The notes under the pieces: model-generated
Databases searched by the model: none
Seen by the model: only the letters and a program-made list of their open reading frames with translations
What the model was told of the DNA's origin: nothing
Shown: positions 47,989-57,284 of the stretch, piece by piece
Position numbering within the stretch: position 1 is the first letter of the stretch
How the letters are laid out: the number at the start of each line of letters is the position of its first letter
Assembly: GCA_036489775.1 (NCBI GenBank)
Contig: DASXFC010000041.1
Location: 54,668 to 118,667, forward strand
Source of the DNA: Bog-473 sp036489775
Lineage (GTDB): Bacteria; Actinomycetota; Acidimicrobiia; Acidimicrobiales; RAAP-2
Length of the DNA: 64,000 nucleotides
Direction of reading: 5' to 3'
Position numbers and translations under genes: made by a program

Positions 47989-48513
47989 ATGAGCGTACCT
48001 ATGGCCCTTCTCGGGCTCCTCGATCGTGAGCCAAGCCATGGCTATGACCTAAAGCGCGACTACGACACCTACTTCGGTCGCGGCCGGCCACTGCCGTTCG
48101 GCCAGGTCTACGCGACCCTCGGCCGCCTGGCGAGAGACGGAAAGGCGATGGTGGGTGAGGCTGAATCCGGAGCCGGCCCAGATCGGAAGCGCTACACGAT
48201 CACCGAAACCGGGAAGAGCGAGGTCGACGTGTGGCTGGCCGAGCCGATCCCGCCCGAGCCCTACCTCCAGACCGACCTCTTCGTAAAGGTTGTGCTCTCC
48301 CTCATGCTCGGTCGTCCGGCGGACGAGTACCTCGACATCCAGCGTGCCGCACACCTGCAGCGCATGCGCGAACTCACCGACCTCAAGCAGAAGGGCGAGG
48401 TCGTTGACGCCCTGCTGGCCGACCATGGTCTTTTTCATTTGGAAGCCGACCTGCGCTGGATCGACCTCACCGCCGCCCGGCTCGCCGTGCTGGCGGAAGA
48501 GGTCGCGGCATGA
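47989..48513 (+). CDS. PadR family regulator of an ABC exporter
   Basis: 174 residues. Winged helix at the very N terminus: MALLGLLDREPSHGYDLKRDYDTYFGRGRPLPFGQVYATLGRLARDGKAM, then GPDRKRYTITETGKSEVDVWL. The C-terminal helices follow. Short leader: the palindrome is 2 bases from the ATG. The stop overlaps the start of the ATPase gene by 4 bases. PadR regulators ahead of FtsX-like exporters usually sense antimicrobial compounds or peptides (known for LadR/PadR groups; inferred here). Confidence 0.93.
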   Translation: MSVPMALLGLLDREPSHGYDLKRDYDTYFGRGRPLPFGQVYATLGRLARDGKAMVGEAESGAGPDRKRYTITETGKSEVDVWLAEPIPPEPYLQTDLFVKVVLSLMLGRPADEYLDIQRAAHLQRMRELTDLKQKGEVVDALLADHGLFHLEADLRWIDLTAARLAVLAEEVAA

Positions 48514-49226
48514 ACCCGGCGAACGAGATCTCCACGACCGTTGCCGGAGGCACCATCCTCGAAGCGCGCGTTCTCGTACTCGCTTTCGGCGAAACCCCAG
48601 CCCTCCGAGGGGCGAACCTCTCGGTAAAAAGAGGCGAGGTCGTCGCCGTGATGGGACCGAGTGGCTCAGGCAAGTCGACGTTGCTCCACTGCCTCGCCGG
48701 CATCCTCGTACCTGATGCCGGTGAGGTTCATTTCGACGGCCGACGGCTCGACACCATGCGGGAGTCAGAGCGCTCCAAGCTGCGGCGTGATCGCTTCGGC
48801 TTCGTCTTCCAGTTCGGTCAACTAGTACCCGAGCTGACCGCCGAGGAGAACGTCGCCCTACCGCTGTTGCTCGGTGGGATGCACCGTAACGAGGCCCTCC
48901 GTGAGGCACGGAGCTGGTTCAAACGGCTCGACCTCGAAGGAATGGAGCGACACCGCACCGGCGAGATGTCCGGCGGCCAGTCCCAACGCGTCGCGCTGGC
49001 GCGTGGTCTCGTCGCCCATCCCGACGTGCTCTTCGCCGACGAACCGACCGGGTCACTCGACTCACTGAGCGGGGAGCTGGTCATGGATCTGTTGACTCGG
49101 ACCGCTCGTGAAGAGGGGTCGACAGTGATCCTCGTGACCCATGAACCGCGCGTGGCCGCGTATGCGGACCGGGAGGTCATCGTGCGGGATGGGCTCGTGA
49201 CATCGCCGGAACTGATCTCCCGATGA
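48510..49226 (+). CDS. ABC transporter ATP-binding protein (MacB/LolD type)
   Basis: 238 residues. Walker A GPSGSGKSTLL, Q-loop FQFGQLVPELTAEENVALPLLL, signature SGGQSQRVALARG, Walker B DVLFADEPTGSLD, and the His switch VTHEPRVAAYADREV are all present, so it should be active. It belongs to the LolD/MacB branch that powers FtsX-like permeases. Coupled by overlaps to the PadR gene and to the permease gene. Confidence 0.95.
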   Translation: MNPANEISTTVAGGTILEARVLVLAFGETPALRGANLSVKRGEVVAVMGPSGSGKSTLLHCLAGILVPDAGEVHFDGRRLDTMRESERSKLRRDRFGFVFQFGQLVPELTAEENVALPLLLGGMHRNEALREARSWFKRLDLEGMERHRTGEMSGGQSQRVALARGLVAHPDVLFADEPTGSLDSLSGELVMDLLTRTAREEGSTVILVTHEPRVAAYADREVIVRDGLVTSPELISR

Positions 49227-51472
49227 TCCTCCTTGGCCTTCGCTTGACCTTCGGAAGCGGTCGCGAAGGAGTGCTGCGTGTGCTCGTCACCGCGGCAGCT
49301 GTCGCCCTCGGCGCCGGAATGCTGCTGGCTGCCTTGGCCGGTGGCAACGGCCTGCACGCTCAGACCGAGCGTGGTGCGTGGCTCGACACCTCGGCGCAAG
49401 CTTCAGGGTCGAAGTCGGGCACGTCGACCTCCGACGGGATGTGGTGGCTGTCGAGCGTCGATCAGTTCGGCAGCCAGGCAATCGATCGCGTCGACGTTGC
49501 TGCCGCCGGACCAAAGCCTCCGGTCCCGCCAGGGATTACCCACCTGCCCGGACCGGGTGAGTACTACGCCTCGCCGGCCCTCACGACGCTCATCGCGTCC
49601 CAGCCGGCGAACGAGCTTCGGGACCGGTTTCCGGGGCACCAAATTGGGACCATTGGCGCAGCGGCGCGTCCGTCCCCGAACTCGCTGATCATCGTCATCG
49701 GCCACACCGCGCGCGAGCTCTCGCAGGTACCTGGAGCGGTCAAGGTGGGAGCCATCCAGCGGACGCTGGCCAACTGCTACCACTGCCAGAACCCCATCGG
49801 GAGCGGACCTGTTCTGCAGTGGATCCTGGCTGGCGGAGCCATCTTCCTGTTGCTGCCGGTGCTCATCTTGATCGCGACGGCGAGCCGGCTATCGGCAGCG
49901 CGGCGTGAGGAGCGCTTCGCCGCCATGCGACTCGTCGGGGCAACGCCGCGTCAGATTTCTGTGGTTTCCGCTGTGGAGGCAGTGGTCGCGGCGCTCGCGG
50001 GCATCGCAGTCGGTTTCGCACTCTTCTTCGCCTTCCGACCGCTGCTCTACCATGTGCCATTTACCGGGGCGCCCTTCTCTGAGGGCGACCTCTCGCTGCA
50101 CGGGATCGACATCGCGCTCGCCGTGATCGGCATCCCGGTCGCCGCGGTCGTGTCCGCGCGTCTCGCTCTTCGCAGGGTCCAGATATCGCCGCTCGGCGTG
50201 ACCCGACGAGGGTCGTCCCGCCCACCGCGGATGGTACGGATCATCCCGCTCCTCGCCGGCATCGCCGTGCTCGCTTACTTCGACGCGCACGGAAAGCCAG
50301 GCAGCAATGGTGGACAGCTTCTCGAGCTGCTCGTGGGATTCGTGCTCCTTGTCGTGGGGCTGGTTCTCGCTGGACCGTGGTTCACGACCGCTGGCTCCCG
50401 ACTCATGACGAAGCGGGCCAGTCGCCCCTCCACGCTCATTGCCGGTCGCCGGCTCCTCGACAATCCCAAAGCGGCCTTCCGCTTCATTAGTGGGCTCGTG
50501 ATCGCCCTTTTCGTTGCAAGCGCCCTGATCGGGGCGCTCAGCTCCATCGCCTCCATCAGCAGCTCTGCAGGTGGAAGCGCAGGGAAGGACACCCTCGCTG
50601 AGCCGTTCTGCAGCTTTTCGACGTCAAACTGCCCGGCGTCCACGCAAGTACCTTCGGTCCCACGCCAGTTGCTGGCTGAGCTCTACGCCACGCCGGGCGT
50701 GCGTGGTGTGGCAGTGATCCACCAAGTCCCGCCTGGTCAGCAAGCGAACTGGGGCGGGCCGGCTGGGGTTGTCGCGTGCGCCCAGCTGGCCAAGACGCCG
50801 GCGATCGGTACGTGCGGTCCAGGAGTGACGGTGGCGAGTATCGGCTACTTCCTTTCGAACGTCCTTGGGCACAACTCGCACGCGTCGTCGACTGCTTGGC
50901 CGTCCGCGCACCTGTCAGCGGCGAAGGCCGCGCGTCTTCCCGTTGACGCGATTGTCGTCGCAACCGACGGGCCCTCGAGATCGCTCGAACGGGTGCGGAC
51001 CACGCTCGAACGGGCGTTTCCCCTCCAGGGACAGCCGCTCGGAGTCGAGTCGCTCGATCCGTCGAACGCGCGCCTTCTTACGATGATTCAGGACATGATC
51101 GATGTGATCATCGTGGCGAGCCTCATCATCGCCGCCTGCAGTCTCGCGGTGAACATCGTCGCCGGGTTGGGCGAGCGCCGGCGCCCGTTCAGCCTGCTCA
51201 GGCTCACCGGAGTCTCCACAAGCGTCCTGCACCGCATAATCGCACTGGAGAGTGCGATGCCACTCATTCTGGTTGCTGCGGTGTCGATCGCGGTGGGGTT
51301 GGCTTCCGCCGCGCTCTATTTGCACTCCCAGGTCAGCATCGCGTTCCGTATCCCGGGGATCACCTACTGGGCGACTGTGCTCGGCGGACTCGCGGCTTCG
51401 CTCGCGATCATCGCGTCTACCTTCCCTCTCCTCAATCGAATGACGGGCCCCGAGGTCGCTCGAAACGACTGA
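49223..51472 (+). CDS. FtsX-like ABC transporter permease
   Basis: 749 residues with the duplicated FtsX build of Gram-positive exporters. First helix at about 15-40, a long extracytoplasmic region to about 200, a block of three helices (QWILAGGAIFLLLPVLILIATASRL ... VEAVVAALAGIAVGFALFFAF), two more central helices near 340-380, a second extracytoplasmic region, and a final three-helix block (MIDVIIVASLIIAACSLAVNIVAG onward). Such complexes remove substrates from the outer membrane leaflet or export lipophilic compounds. Last gene of the PadR-ABC operon; a tRNA gene follows 93 bases later. Confidence 0.9.
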   Translation: MILLGLRLTFGSGREGVLRVLVTAAAVALGAGMLLAALAGGNGLHAQTERGAWLDTSAQASGSKSGTSTSDGMWWLSSVDQFGSQAIDRVDVAAAGPKPPVPPGITHLPGPGEYYASPALTTLIASQPANELRDRFPGHQIGTIGAAARPSPNSLIIVIGHTARELSQVPGAVKVGAIQRTLANCYHCQNPIGSGPVLQWILAGGAIFLLLPVLILIATASRLSAARREERFAAMRLVGATPRQISVVSAVEAVVAALAGIAVGFALFFAFRPLLYHVPFTGAPFSEGDLSLHGIDIALAVIGIPVAAVVSARLALRRVQISPLGVTRRGSSRPPRMVRIIPLLAGIAVLAYFDAHGKPGSNGGQLLELLVGFVLLVVGLVLAGPWFTTAGSRLMTKRASRPSTLIAGRRLLDNPKAAFRFISGLVIALFVASALIGALSSIASISSSAGGSAGKDTLAEPFCSFSTSNCPASTQVPSVPRQLLAELYATPGVRGVAVIHQVPPGQQANWGGPAGVVACAQLAKTPAIGTCGPGVTVASIGYFLSNVLGHNSHASSTAWPSAHLSAAKAARLPVDAIVVATDGPSRSLERVRTTLERAFPLQGQPLGVESLDPSNARLLTMIQDMIDVIIVASLIIAACSLAVNIVAGLGERRRPFSLLRLTGVSTSVLHRIIALESAMPLILVAAVSIAVGLASAALYLHSQVSIAFRIPGITYWATVLGGLAASLAIIASTFPLLNRMTGPEVARND

Positions 51473-51565
51473 ATTGCAGCCCCCGCATCCGGCGGCACCC
51501 TGAGCATCAGCCCTAGGCACAGCTGGCTTTTTCGGGTGTTCTCTTCCAGGTAATCTTCCGGTCCC

Positions 51566-51638
51566 GGGCCGCTAGCTCATCCGGAAGAGCAGGGGACTTT
51601 TAATCCCAAGGTGCCGGGATCGAGACCCGGGCGGCCCA
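51566..51638 (+). tRNA. tRNA-Lys (TTT anticodon), integration site
   Basis: 73 bases. Acceptor arms GGGCCGC (51566-51572) and GCGGCCC (51631-51637), discriminator A. D arm GCTC/GAGC. Anticodon loop CTTTTAA (51597-51603), anticodon TTT at 51599-51601. T arm CCGGG/CCCGG with loop ATCGAGA. The outermost anticodon-stem pair is a G-A mismatch. The integrase gene on the other strand ends inside it, as seen when a tRNA 3' part is the attachment core. It still looks functional. Confidence 0.92.
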
Positions 51639-52869
51639 CAAAGTCCGTGTTCAGCGGCCCTTCGGCGTCATCGTCGGGATTCTGTGTAGCCAAACGTGTA
51701 GCCAACGGGTCGAACGCAGGCATGTCCTCGATCCACAGCGCCTTGCGCATGGCGTCGGCCGCCTTCATCCTGGCCGGGGCGAGCAGGTGGCCATAGACAT
51801 CCATGGTGACCCGGATCGACGCGTGCCCGAGGGTTTCGGAGACGACCTCGAGCGGCACGCCCATGGCCAAGAGCAGCGAGGCGCACGAGTGGCGCAACTC
51901 ATGGATGCTCCAGTGGCCGAGCCCGGCCGCCACGCAGAATTTCGGCACCGTCTTGCCGAAGGCCTCGGGATCGAGCGGCGTCCCGATGGTCGACGTGAAG
52001 ATCAGATTGGCCGAGTTCTTCCAGAGCCGAGCCGTGCGTCGCTCTTCCTGTTGTCGGACCCAGTGGGCCTGCAACGTATCGACCACGGGCTGGGACAGGT
52101 AGAGCGTGCGCCGACTCCCGGTCGTCTTGAGCTCGGTGAGCAGGAGGCCACCTCGGTGACGCAAGAGCTGACGCCGGACCTTCACCACGGGCATCGGTCC
52201 CGACAGGTCCAGGTCGTCCCACGAGAGGCCCAGGAGCTCGCCACGGCGGAGTCCGAGCGCAAGGACGACGACATAGGCGGCTTCGAGCCGGTCGCCCGTC
52301 ACGGCCGCCATGAACTGTCTTGCCTGCTCTGGCGTCAGCGTCCGGCCCTCCCGACGAGGCACCCGAGGACCGTCGGCAATGGCAGCGACGTTGCGGGCGG
52401 TGAGGCCCTCTTGTTCGGCCTTGCGGAGCGCACGCCGGAGCACGGCCCTGGCCATCCGGCGGGTCTCGGGGGCGTAGCCTCGTTGCTCCATTGTGATGAG
52501 CATCCGGCTCACGTCAGCCGGCGTCAGTTTGTTCAGGCGGATCGCCCCCACCGCAGGCACCACGTAGAGCTTCACGTTGTTGCGGTAGATGTCCTCGGTC
52601 CGAGGGCTGACCGTTCCGGGCAGGAGGTCCTCCAGCCAGTGCTTGAGGAACCGATCGACGGTCATAGTGGCTGGAGCGGGTGGCAAACCGGCGTCAAGGG
52701 CTTGTTGGAGGGCACGGAGCCGAGTCCGCACCTCAGCCTGCGTCTTGCCGTACACCACCTTGCGCCGGCGCTTGCCGTCTTGGTAGCCGAGATCGAGAGA
52801 GCCGACCCATTGGCCGTCCCGACGACGGTAGATCGAGCCTTCCCCTGCCCCTCGGCGCTTGTCAGCCAT
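51577..52869 (-). CDS. Tyrosine-type site-specific integrase
   Basis: 430 residues. An AP2-like arm-binding start (GSIYRRRDGQWVGSLDLGY), an SAM-like core-binding domain at about 70-155, and the catalytic domain with R208 (ALGLRRGE), K248, H323-x-x-R326 (HELRHSCASLLL), H349 (LGHASI) and Y359 (VYGHL). All catalytic residues are there. The last 20 residues, starting VGRPGLDPGT, are decoded from the antisense of tRNA-Lys, so the element sits right at its attachment site. It catalyses insertion and, with an excisionase, removal of an element extending to the right. Confidence 0.95.
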   Translation of the reverse strand: MADKRRGAGEGSIYRRRDGQWVGSLDLGYQDGKRRRKVVYGKTQAEVRTRLRALQQALDAGLPPAPATMTVDRFLKHWLEDLLPGTVSPRTEDIYRNNVKLYVVPAVGAIRLNKLTPADVSRMLITMEQRGYAPETRRMARAVLRRALRKAEQEGLTARNVAAIADGPRVPRREGRTLTPEQARQFMAAVTGDRLEAAYVVVLALGLRRGELLGLSWDDLDLSGPMPVVKVRRQLLRHRGGLLLTELKTTGSRRTLYLSQPVVDTLQAHWVRQQEERRTARLWKNSANLIFTSTIGTPLDPEAFGKTVPKFCVAAGLGHWSIHELRHSCASLLLAMGVPLEVVSETLGHASIRVTMDVYGHLLAPARMKAADAMRKALWIEDMPAFDPLATRLATQNPDDDAEGPLNTDFVGRPGLDPGTLGLKVPCSSG

Positions 52870-52900
52870 CGGCTCTAGTCAACTCCTTAGGCCTGACAAA

Positions 52901-53161
52901 TCAGCCTTGGGTTCCACGAGCCGATGGATGCGCTGTGTCGGGGTGTCCGTGCTCCGTGACCTGGAGCTTCGAAACGAAGTCATGGAGCGCCGTGACGGGG
53001 ATGCGCCGACTGGCACCAATCCGCACCGACTCGAGCTGTCCACGTCCCATGAGTTCGTAGACCCTCGTTCGGCCGATAGCGAGTACCTCGGCGGCCTGTT
53101 CGGGTGTGACCAAGATCGGCTCCGTGTCCATCCTTCGCTCCTTCCATGGCGGGAAGGACAT
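52901..53161 (-). CDS. Excisionase-like helix-turn-helix protein
   Basis: 86 residues; the ATG at 53131 (MDTEPILVTPEQAAEVLAIGRTRVYELM) is an equally possible start and leaves the core whole. The MerR/excisionase-type helix-turn-helix reads TPEQAAEVLAIGRTRVYELMGRGQLESVRIGASRRIPVTALHDFVSKL. Proteins of this size upstream of a tyrosine integrase steer excision. It precedes the integrase by 31 bases on the same strand, so the two are probably one unit. Confidence 0.9.
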   Translation of the reverse strand: MSFPPWKERRMDTEPILVTPEQAAEVLAIGRTRVYELMGRGQLESVRIGASRRIPVTALHDFVSKLQVTEHGHPDTAHPSARGTQG

Positions 53162-53838
53162 GACCTCCCCTACCTATAAATGGGCAACGGAATCAGCGAA
53201 ACCGAACAACATGCAGGTCAGGCCACTGGACACACGTCAAAGTGTCATGTCTTGAACTACATCGAGCACAACAACGTGCACCACGGGTAACCAGCAAGGA
53301 CCAGGGAGCAACAGCGAGGAACAAAGCACCACCGAAATGAGGGGGCAAATCGACCCAACTACCCCCAAAATGTCCGAGTTCTTCTGTACTGCTTCAAGCC
53401 GCCCCAGCCTTCGGCCGGCGGCTGCGCCGCCGCCTCGGCGGGCGGTCGGTCAACCGGCCCCTCGACGCGAAGTCTCCTGATCGACTGGGTGTCTCGGGGT
53501 GATCCACTATGGGTCTACCCCGACTTATGGCGACACATCGACGATGGGCGGCGGCCGCTATTCAGTGCAGTCCACCAAGTCGGCATCCAGGCCGGGCGCT
53601 CGGCGCCCGACCGATTCCATTGTCGATCATCGATGTCGAGTGACGACGCAGCCGTCAAGGGTCCGCTCCGCCGGCCCCCGGCCGCCCTTGACTGCTGCTG
53701 ATTGCGGGCTCCAGACCTCGCTGCAACGTGGCGTAGCAATCGTGCCTAGGAACCCGCCAAGCGCCGAACCGTCGAGTGATGCCTGACCCTTCAAATGTCG
53801 GCAGGCACAGGACACCTGCCCAGAGTGCCGAGTCAATG
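53162..53838. other. 677-base gap after the integrase module
   Basis: No convincing gene. It holds an inverted repeat, GACAC...GTGTC (53198-53216), and strong alternative hairpins at 53417-53441: GGCGGC-TGC-GCCGCC and CCGCC-TC-GGCGG. The left part, up to about 53370, is AC-rich and could carry the integrase/excisionase promoter or arm sites. Short frames in the right part look random. Confidence 0.5.
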
Positions 53839-55710
53839 TCAGTCGGTGCTTGACGGACTGGTCGCCGTGTTCATGGCATCGCCGGTATTGATGTCGGTTC
53901 CCATACTTGGGGCCCAAAGTGTCCCGGTGTTCGCCTGAAATGCGATCGTGTAGCTGCCATCGGGGTAGCTGACGGCACTCGGACTCGTGTGCCCCTCCAT
54001 GCCGTAGCCGAGGTTCGTGAAATTTGGACTGCTATAGGTCCAGAGAACACCGGTGTTCGCCTCAAAGGCGATAAGCGAGGCGCTTCCGTACCGGATGAGG
54101 CTCGGACTACTGCCCGACTCCATGCCAAGACCCGGAGTCTGTGTCCCTAGAGGTCCTGCGGCTTCCACGTCGACGCTGGTGTTGGCAAAGGCCACTTGAC
54201 AACAGCCACTCGTGACTTGCACCGTGCTCGGGTTAGTTCCAGGCTCCATCGCCAGTCCGGTGTTCCCCGTGTACGTCGTCCCGTAGTCATAGACATCGTC
54301 GGGACCGTACGACGCAAACGACACCTCGTAGGAACCGGTTGTCAGTCCCACGATGCTGGGGCTGGTGCCCGTCTCCATGCCGAGTCCGGTGTTCGTCTGG
54401 GAGCTTCCGAGCGTCCAGAGAACTCCGGCATTGGACTGGGCAGCGATCTCGGCCTGATTGTTGCTGAGCAAGGTGATACTTGGGCTCGTGGTGGTCGCCA
54501 TGCCAAAGGAGAGGTTGGTCAAGCCACCAGCGGGAGAGTAGGTGTAGAGGCCACCCGTATTGGCTTGGAACGCCACTTCGTAGCTGTTTCCCGGCAACGC
54601 CGTGATACTCGGACTGGTGCCAGGCATCATGCCGTAGCCCAAATTGGTTGTCTTCCCGGTCGCACTGGCATAGATCTCGAGAGTGTTGGTGCTGCTCTCA
54701 AATGCCGTATAGGTGAGCAACACGGTGGGCACACTGATCCCCACCACCGGCTTGTTGAGAGTATTGCTGGCCATGCCGCCGAGGAACTGGGCGTCGCCGT
54801 ATTGGAGGATGCCCCCGTCTGATCCGGTCAGCCAATAGCCCCCGCCGTCGGGTGAGGGAGCAATGCCCTCGATGGGTTCGGGCAAGCTGCCCGATGCCGG
54901 CGATCCAAAATACGCGGCGTCACCAAAGGAGAAGATGCCGCCGTCGCTTCCCACCATCCAGTAGCCGAGACCATCGCGAGTCGAGGCCATGGCAGTGATC
55001 GGGGCATTGAGCGTCGTGCCGCCCATGGAGCCGTAGTAGGTGGCCGATCCGAAGGAGTAGATCGCTCCATCGGCGCCGACCAGCCAGTAGCCCGCACCGT
55101 TGGCGCTCGCGGCGATGCCGACAATCGGCTTGTTGGGGGTGATGCTTTCCCCGGGCAGTGAGTTGTAGAAGGTGGCATTCCCAAACGCGTAGACGCCTCC
55201 ATCAGCGCCCACCATCCAATAGCCACCGCCATCGGGCGTCGACGCGATACCGACGATCGGCTTGGCGGGCGTGAACCCGAGTGAGCCGTACGAAGTGGCG
55301 TTTCCGAACGCGTAAATGGCTCCGCCCGAGCCCACCAACCAGTAACCACCGCCGCTGGGCGTGGTCGCCATGCCCACAATCGGAGCGGGCAGTGTGTCAC
55401 CGCCCAGGGAGCCATCCGAGGCCTGAGTGCCAAAGCTGTAGACGCCACCATCCGAACCGACGAGGCGGTAACCCTGGCCGAAGTTGTAGTCGCTGCGTGC
55501 GCTGGTGATCGAGCTTGCATGACGCGATAGCTGATTGCTGGTGAGGCCAACGAGGACGAGTGCCCCGAGAAGTGCCAATACCACCATCAGCACCGAAGGT
55601 CGGCGGAATCTGCTCCGGTGCACCATCTGATTGTCGGTATTCATTGAACGCAGCGACGACAACAGCGGACCCGCCACTGATCGAGCGCTGGTCACGCGTG
55701 ATTCCCCCAT
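53839..55710 (-). CDS. Membrane-anchored protein with two different repeat arrays
   Basis: 623 residues with a GGAG ribosome site before the ATG. One transmembrane anchor at about 39-59 (SVLMVVLALLGALVLVGLTSNQL). Residues about 80-335 hold six repeats of 41-44 residues of the type YWLVGADGGVYAFGNATFYGSL ... KPIVGIASTPDGGG. Residues about 350-620 hold six repeats of about 42 residues of the type GTSPSITALPGNSYEVAFQANTGGLYTYS...TNLGYGM. Both arrays suggest extracellular beta-propellers. Such repeats are frequent in Acidimicrobiia and Streptomyces secreted proteins (recalled). Function unknown; adhesion or glycan binding is a guess. It is divergent from the RHS operon, 230 bases away. Confidence 0.85.
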   Translation of the reverse strand: MGESRVTSARSVAGPLLSSLRSMNTDNQMVHRSRFRRPSVLMVVLALLGALVLVGLTSNQLSRHASSITSARSDYNFGQGYRLVGSDGGVYSFGTQASDGSLGGDTLPAPIVGMATTPSGGGYWLVGSGGAIYAFGNATSYGSLGFTPAKPIVGIASTPDGGGYWMVGADGGVYAFGNATFYNSLPGESITPNKPIVGIAASANGAGYWLVGADGAIYSFGSATYYGSMGGTTLNAPITAMASTRDGLGYWMVGSDGGIFSFGDAAYFGSPASGSLPEPIEGIAPSPDGGGYWLTGSDGGILQYGDAQFLGGMASNTLNKPVVGISVPTVLLTYTAFESSTNTLEIYASATGKTTNLGYGMMPGTSPSITALPGNSYEVAFQANTGGLYTYSPAGGLTNLSFGMATTTSPSITLLSNNQAEIAAQSNAGVLWTLGSSQTNTGLGMETGTSPSIVGLTTGSYEVSFASYGPDDVYDYGTTYTGNTGLAMEPGTNPSTVQVTSGCCQVAFANTSVDVEAAGPLGTQTPGLGMESGSSPSLIRYGSASLIAFEANTGVLWTYSSPNFTNLGYGMEGHTSPSAVSYPDGSYTIAFQANTGTLWAPSMGTDINTGDAMNTATSPSSTD

Positions 55711-55940
55711 CGTGCTCCTTCATCATTGCGTGATTAGCGCTGGCAAGCTAACAGCGCGTCCCGTGCGACGCAATCGCTTTCTCGCACTGCCCTATTGAAG
55801 CAACCGACTCGCAACCACCGCATAACACTTGCCGAGTTCTCGAGTACTCCGTCTCCATCGGCGCAACCATCTCGCAACTGTCCGAAGCCCTCGATGGCAA
55901 CTTCGATTAGTAAAATCATCCCCGCAATCCGAGGGGGAAA

Positions 55941-57284
55941 ATGTCGAGGAGTGGCGAGATCGCTCGCGGCCAAGGAAGGCTCACGAGCCGTTGGCACGCG
56001 TTCCGTCGTGGTCATTGGGTCTTCAAGATGTTCGGCCGATCAGTTGCCGTAACCGGTGTTACCGGTGCGCTCGTCCTGGCCTTTGCCGGACTCCTGGCCA
56101 TCACGGTCGGTGTGGTGGCGGTGCAGGCTCTCGCCCCGAGCTCGACGACCTCGAGCAATGGATCGGGATCGGGATCGACGTCTGGCACGACCGCGAGCAC
56201 CACGACGACCACGCTCCCGAACACCTTGGCCAATGGTCCAACTCAAGGAGCAGCGCCTGAGTACCAGATTCCCGGTGGCGTACAACCGGGCTATGGCAAC
56301 TTCAACTCGGTGTCCTGCGTGAGTACGACGCGGTGTTTCGCAGCGGGCGCAGACGACAACCAAAGTGGAGTGACCGACGTCAGCACGGACGGGGGGAAGA
56401 GTTGGTCCAACTCCTCGCTTCCATCCGGCACGCCGCCACTCGACGCCATTTCGTGCTTCGACAGCGATCACTGCATCGCCGTCGGACGAGGTGCAACGGT
56501 GGCGACCACAAACGGTGGATCAAGCTGGATGCTTGCGTCGCTTCCGGTCGCCAACACCACTCTGATTGGGGCGACCTGTACGAGCGCGACGAACTGCCTG
56601 GCTGTCGGCGTGACCTACGACCAGGCCGGCCCCTTCGCGGGAGCTCTGCTCACCAGCAGCAATGGAGGGAGCAGCTGGGCGGCTGCCCAATACCCGACGG
56701 TCGGTGGGCTCGGTGGGGTTGTCTGTCCGACGTCCTCTGATTGCATTTCGGTGGGTACGTCTCTGCTCGTCAGCAGCGACGGAGGCTCCACCTGGGCCAC
56801 CGCTTCAGTGCCCGGCGGCACGCAAGCCCTGACCTCGGTGTCATGCATGAGCACGACCACATGTGTCGCCGTGGGCGCCAACCCCTTTGGCCAGTACGAA
56901 CCGACAGATCCAGCCATCGCCGTCATGACGACCGACGATGGGCACACCTGGAGCAAAGTGACGCTGCCCAGTTCGACCGCTTCGGTGGACCGCATCAGTT
57001 GTGGGACAGGGACCTGCGTCGCCGGAGGGTCGAGTCCGACGACCGGAGGCAATGCCCTGTTGCTACAGAGCACCAATGGATCGAGCTGGACCGGTGTGAG
57101 CAATGCCTCGAGCGGCCTGAGCGAACTGGCTGGGCTCTCGTGTCCGGCCACTGGTCAATGTGCGGTCGTCGGACGTGGCGCAGGACGCCAGGCCGCCACG
57201 GCGGCGACGAGCAATCTCTCCACGTGGGCGACATCGCAGTTGCCCGATTCTGCCGTCCCTCCAGCGACCGATGCGGGGCAATGA
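55941..57284 (+). CDS. Membrane-anchored BNR/propeller-like protein, first gene of RHS operon
   Basis: 447 residues; GAGGGGG lies 4 bases before the ATG at 55941. One membrane helix at about 36-63, then a Ser/Gly/Thr-rich linker (SSNGSGSGSTSGTTASTTTTT). The exported part repeats the pattern SVSCVSTTRCFAAG...VSTDGGKSWSNSSLPSG: AISCFDSDHCIAVG, GATCTSATNCLAVG, GVVCPTSSDCISVG, SVSCMSTTTCVAVG, RISCGTGTCVAGG and GLSCPATGQCAVVG. Each has a Cys pair that could form a disulphide in the blade, followed by the sialidase-like DGGSSW Asp-box. It looks like a seven-bladed propeller. Its stop overlaps the RHS gene by ATGA. Confidence 0.88.
   Translation: MSRSGEIARGQGRLTSRWHAFRRGHWVFKMFGRSVAVTGVTGALVLAFAGLLAITVGVVAVQALAPSSTTSSNGSGSGSTSGTTASTTTTTLPNTLANGPTQGAAPEYQIPGGVQPGYGNFNSVSCVSTTRCFAAGADDNQSGVTDVSTDGGKSWSNSSLPSGTPPLDAISCFDSDHCIAVGRGATVATTNGGSSWMLASLPVANTTLIGATCTSATNCLAVGVTYDQAGPFAGALLTSSNGGSSWAAAQYPTVGGLGGVVCPTSSDCISVGTSLLVSSDGGSTWATASVPGGTQALTSVSCMSTTTCVAVGANPFGQYEPTDPAIAVMTTDDGHTWSKVTLPSSTASVDRISCGTGTCVAGGSSPTTGGNALLLQSTNGSSWTGVSNASSGLSELAGLSCPATGQCAVVGRGAGRQAATAATSNLSTWATSQLPDSAVPPATDAGQ

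Noticed and set aside
53489..53917. Short frames on both strands in the gap after the excisionase
   Set aside because: They overlap each other, lack ribosome sites and have random-looking composition.
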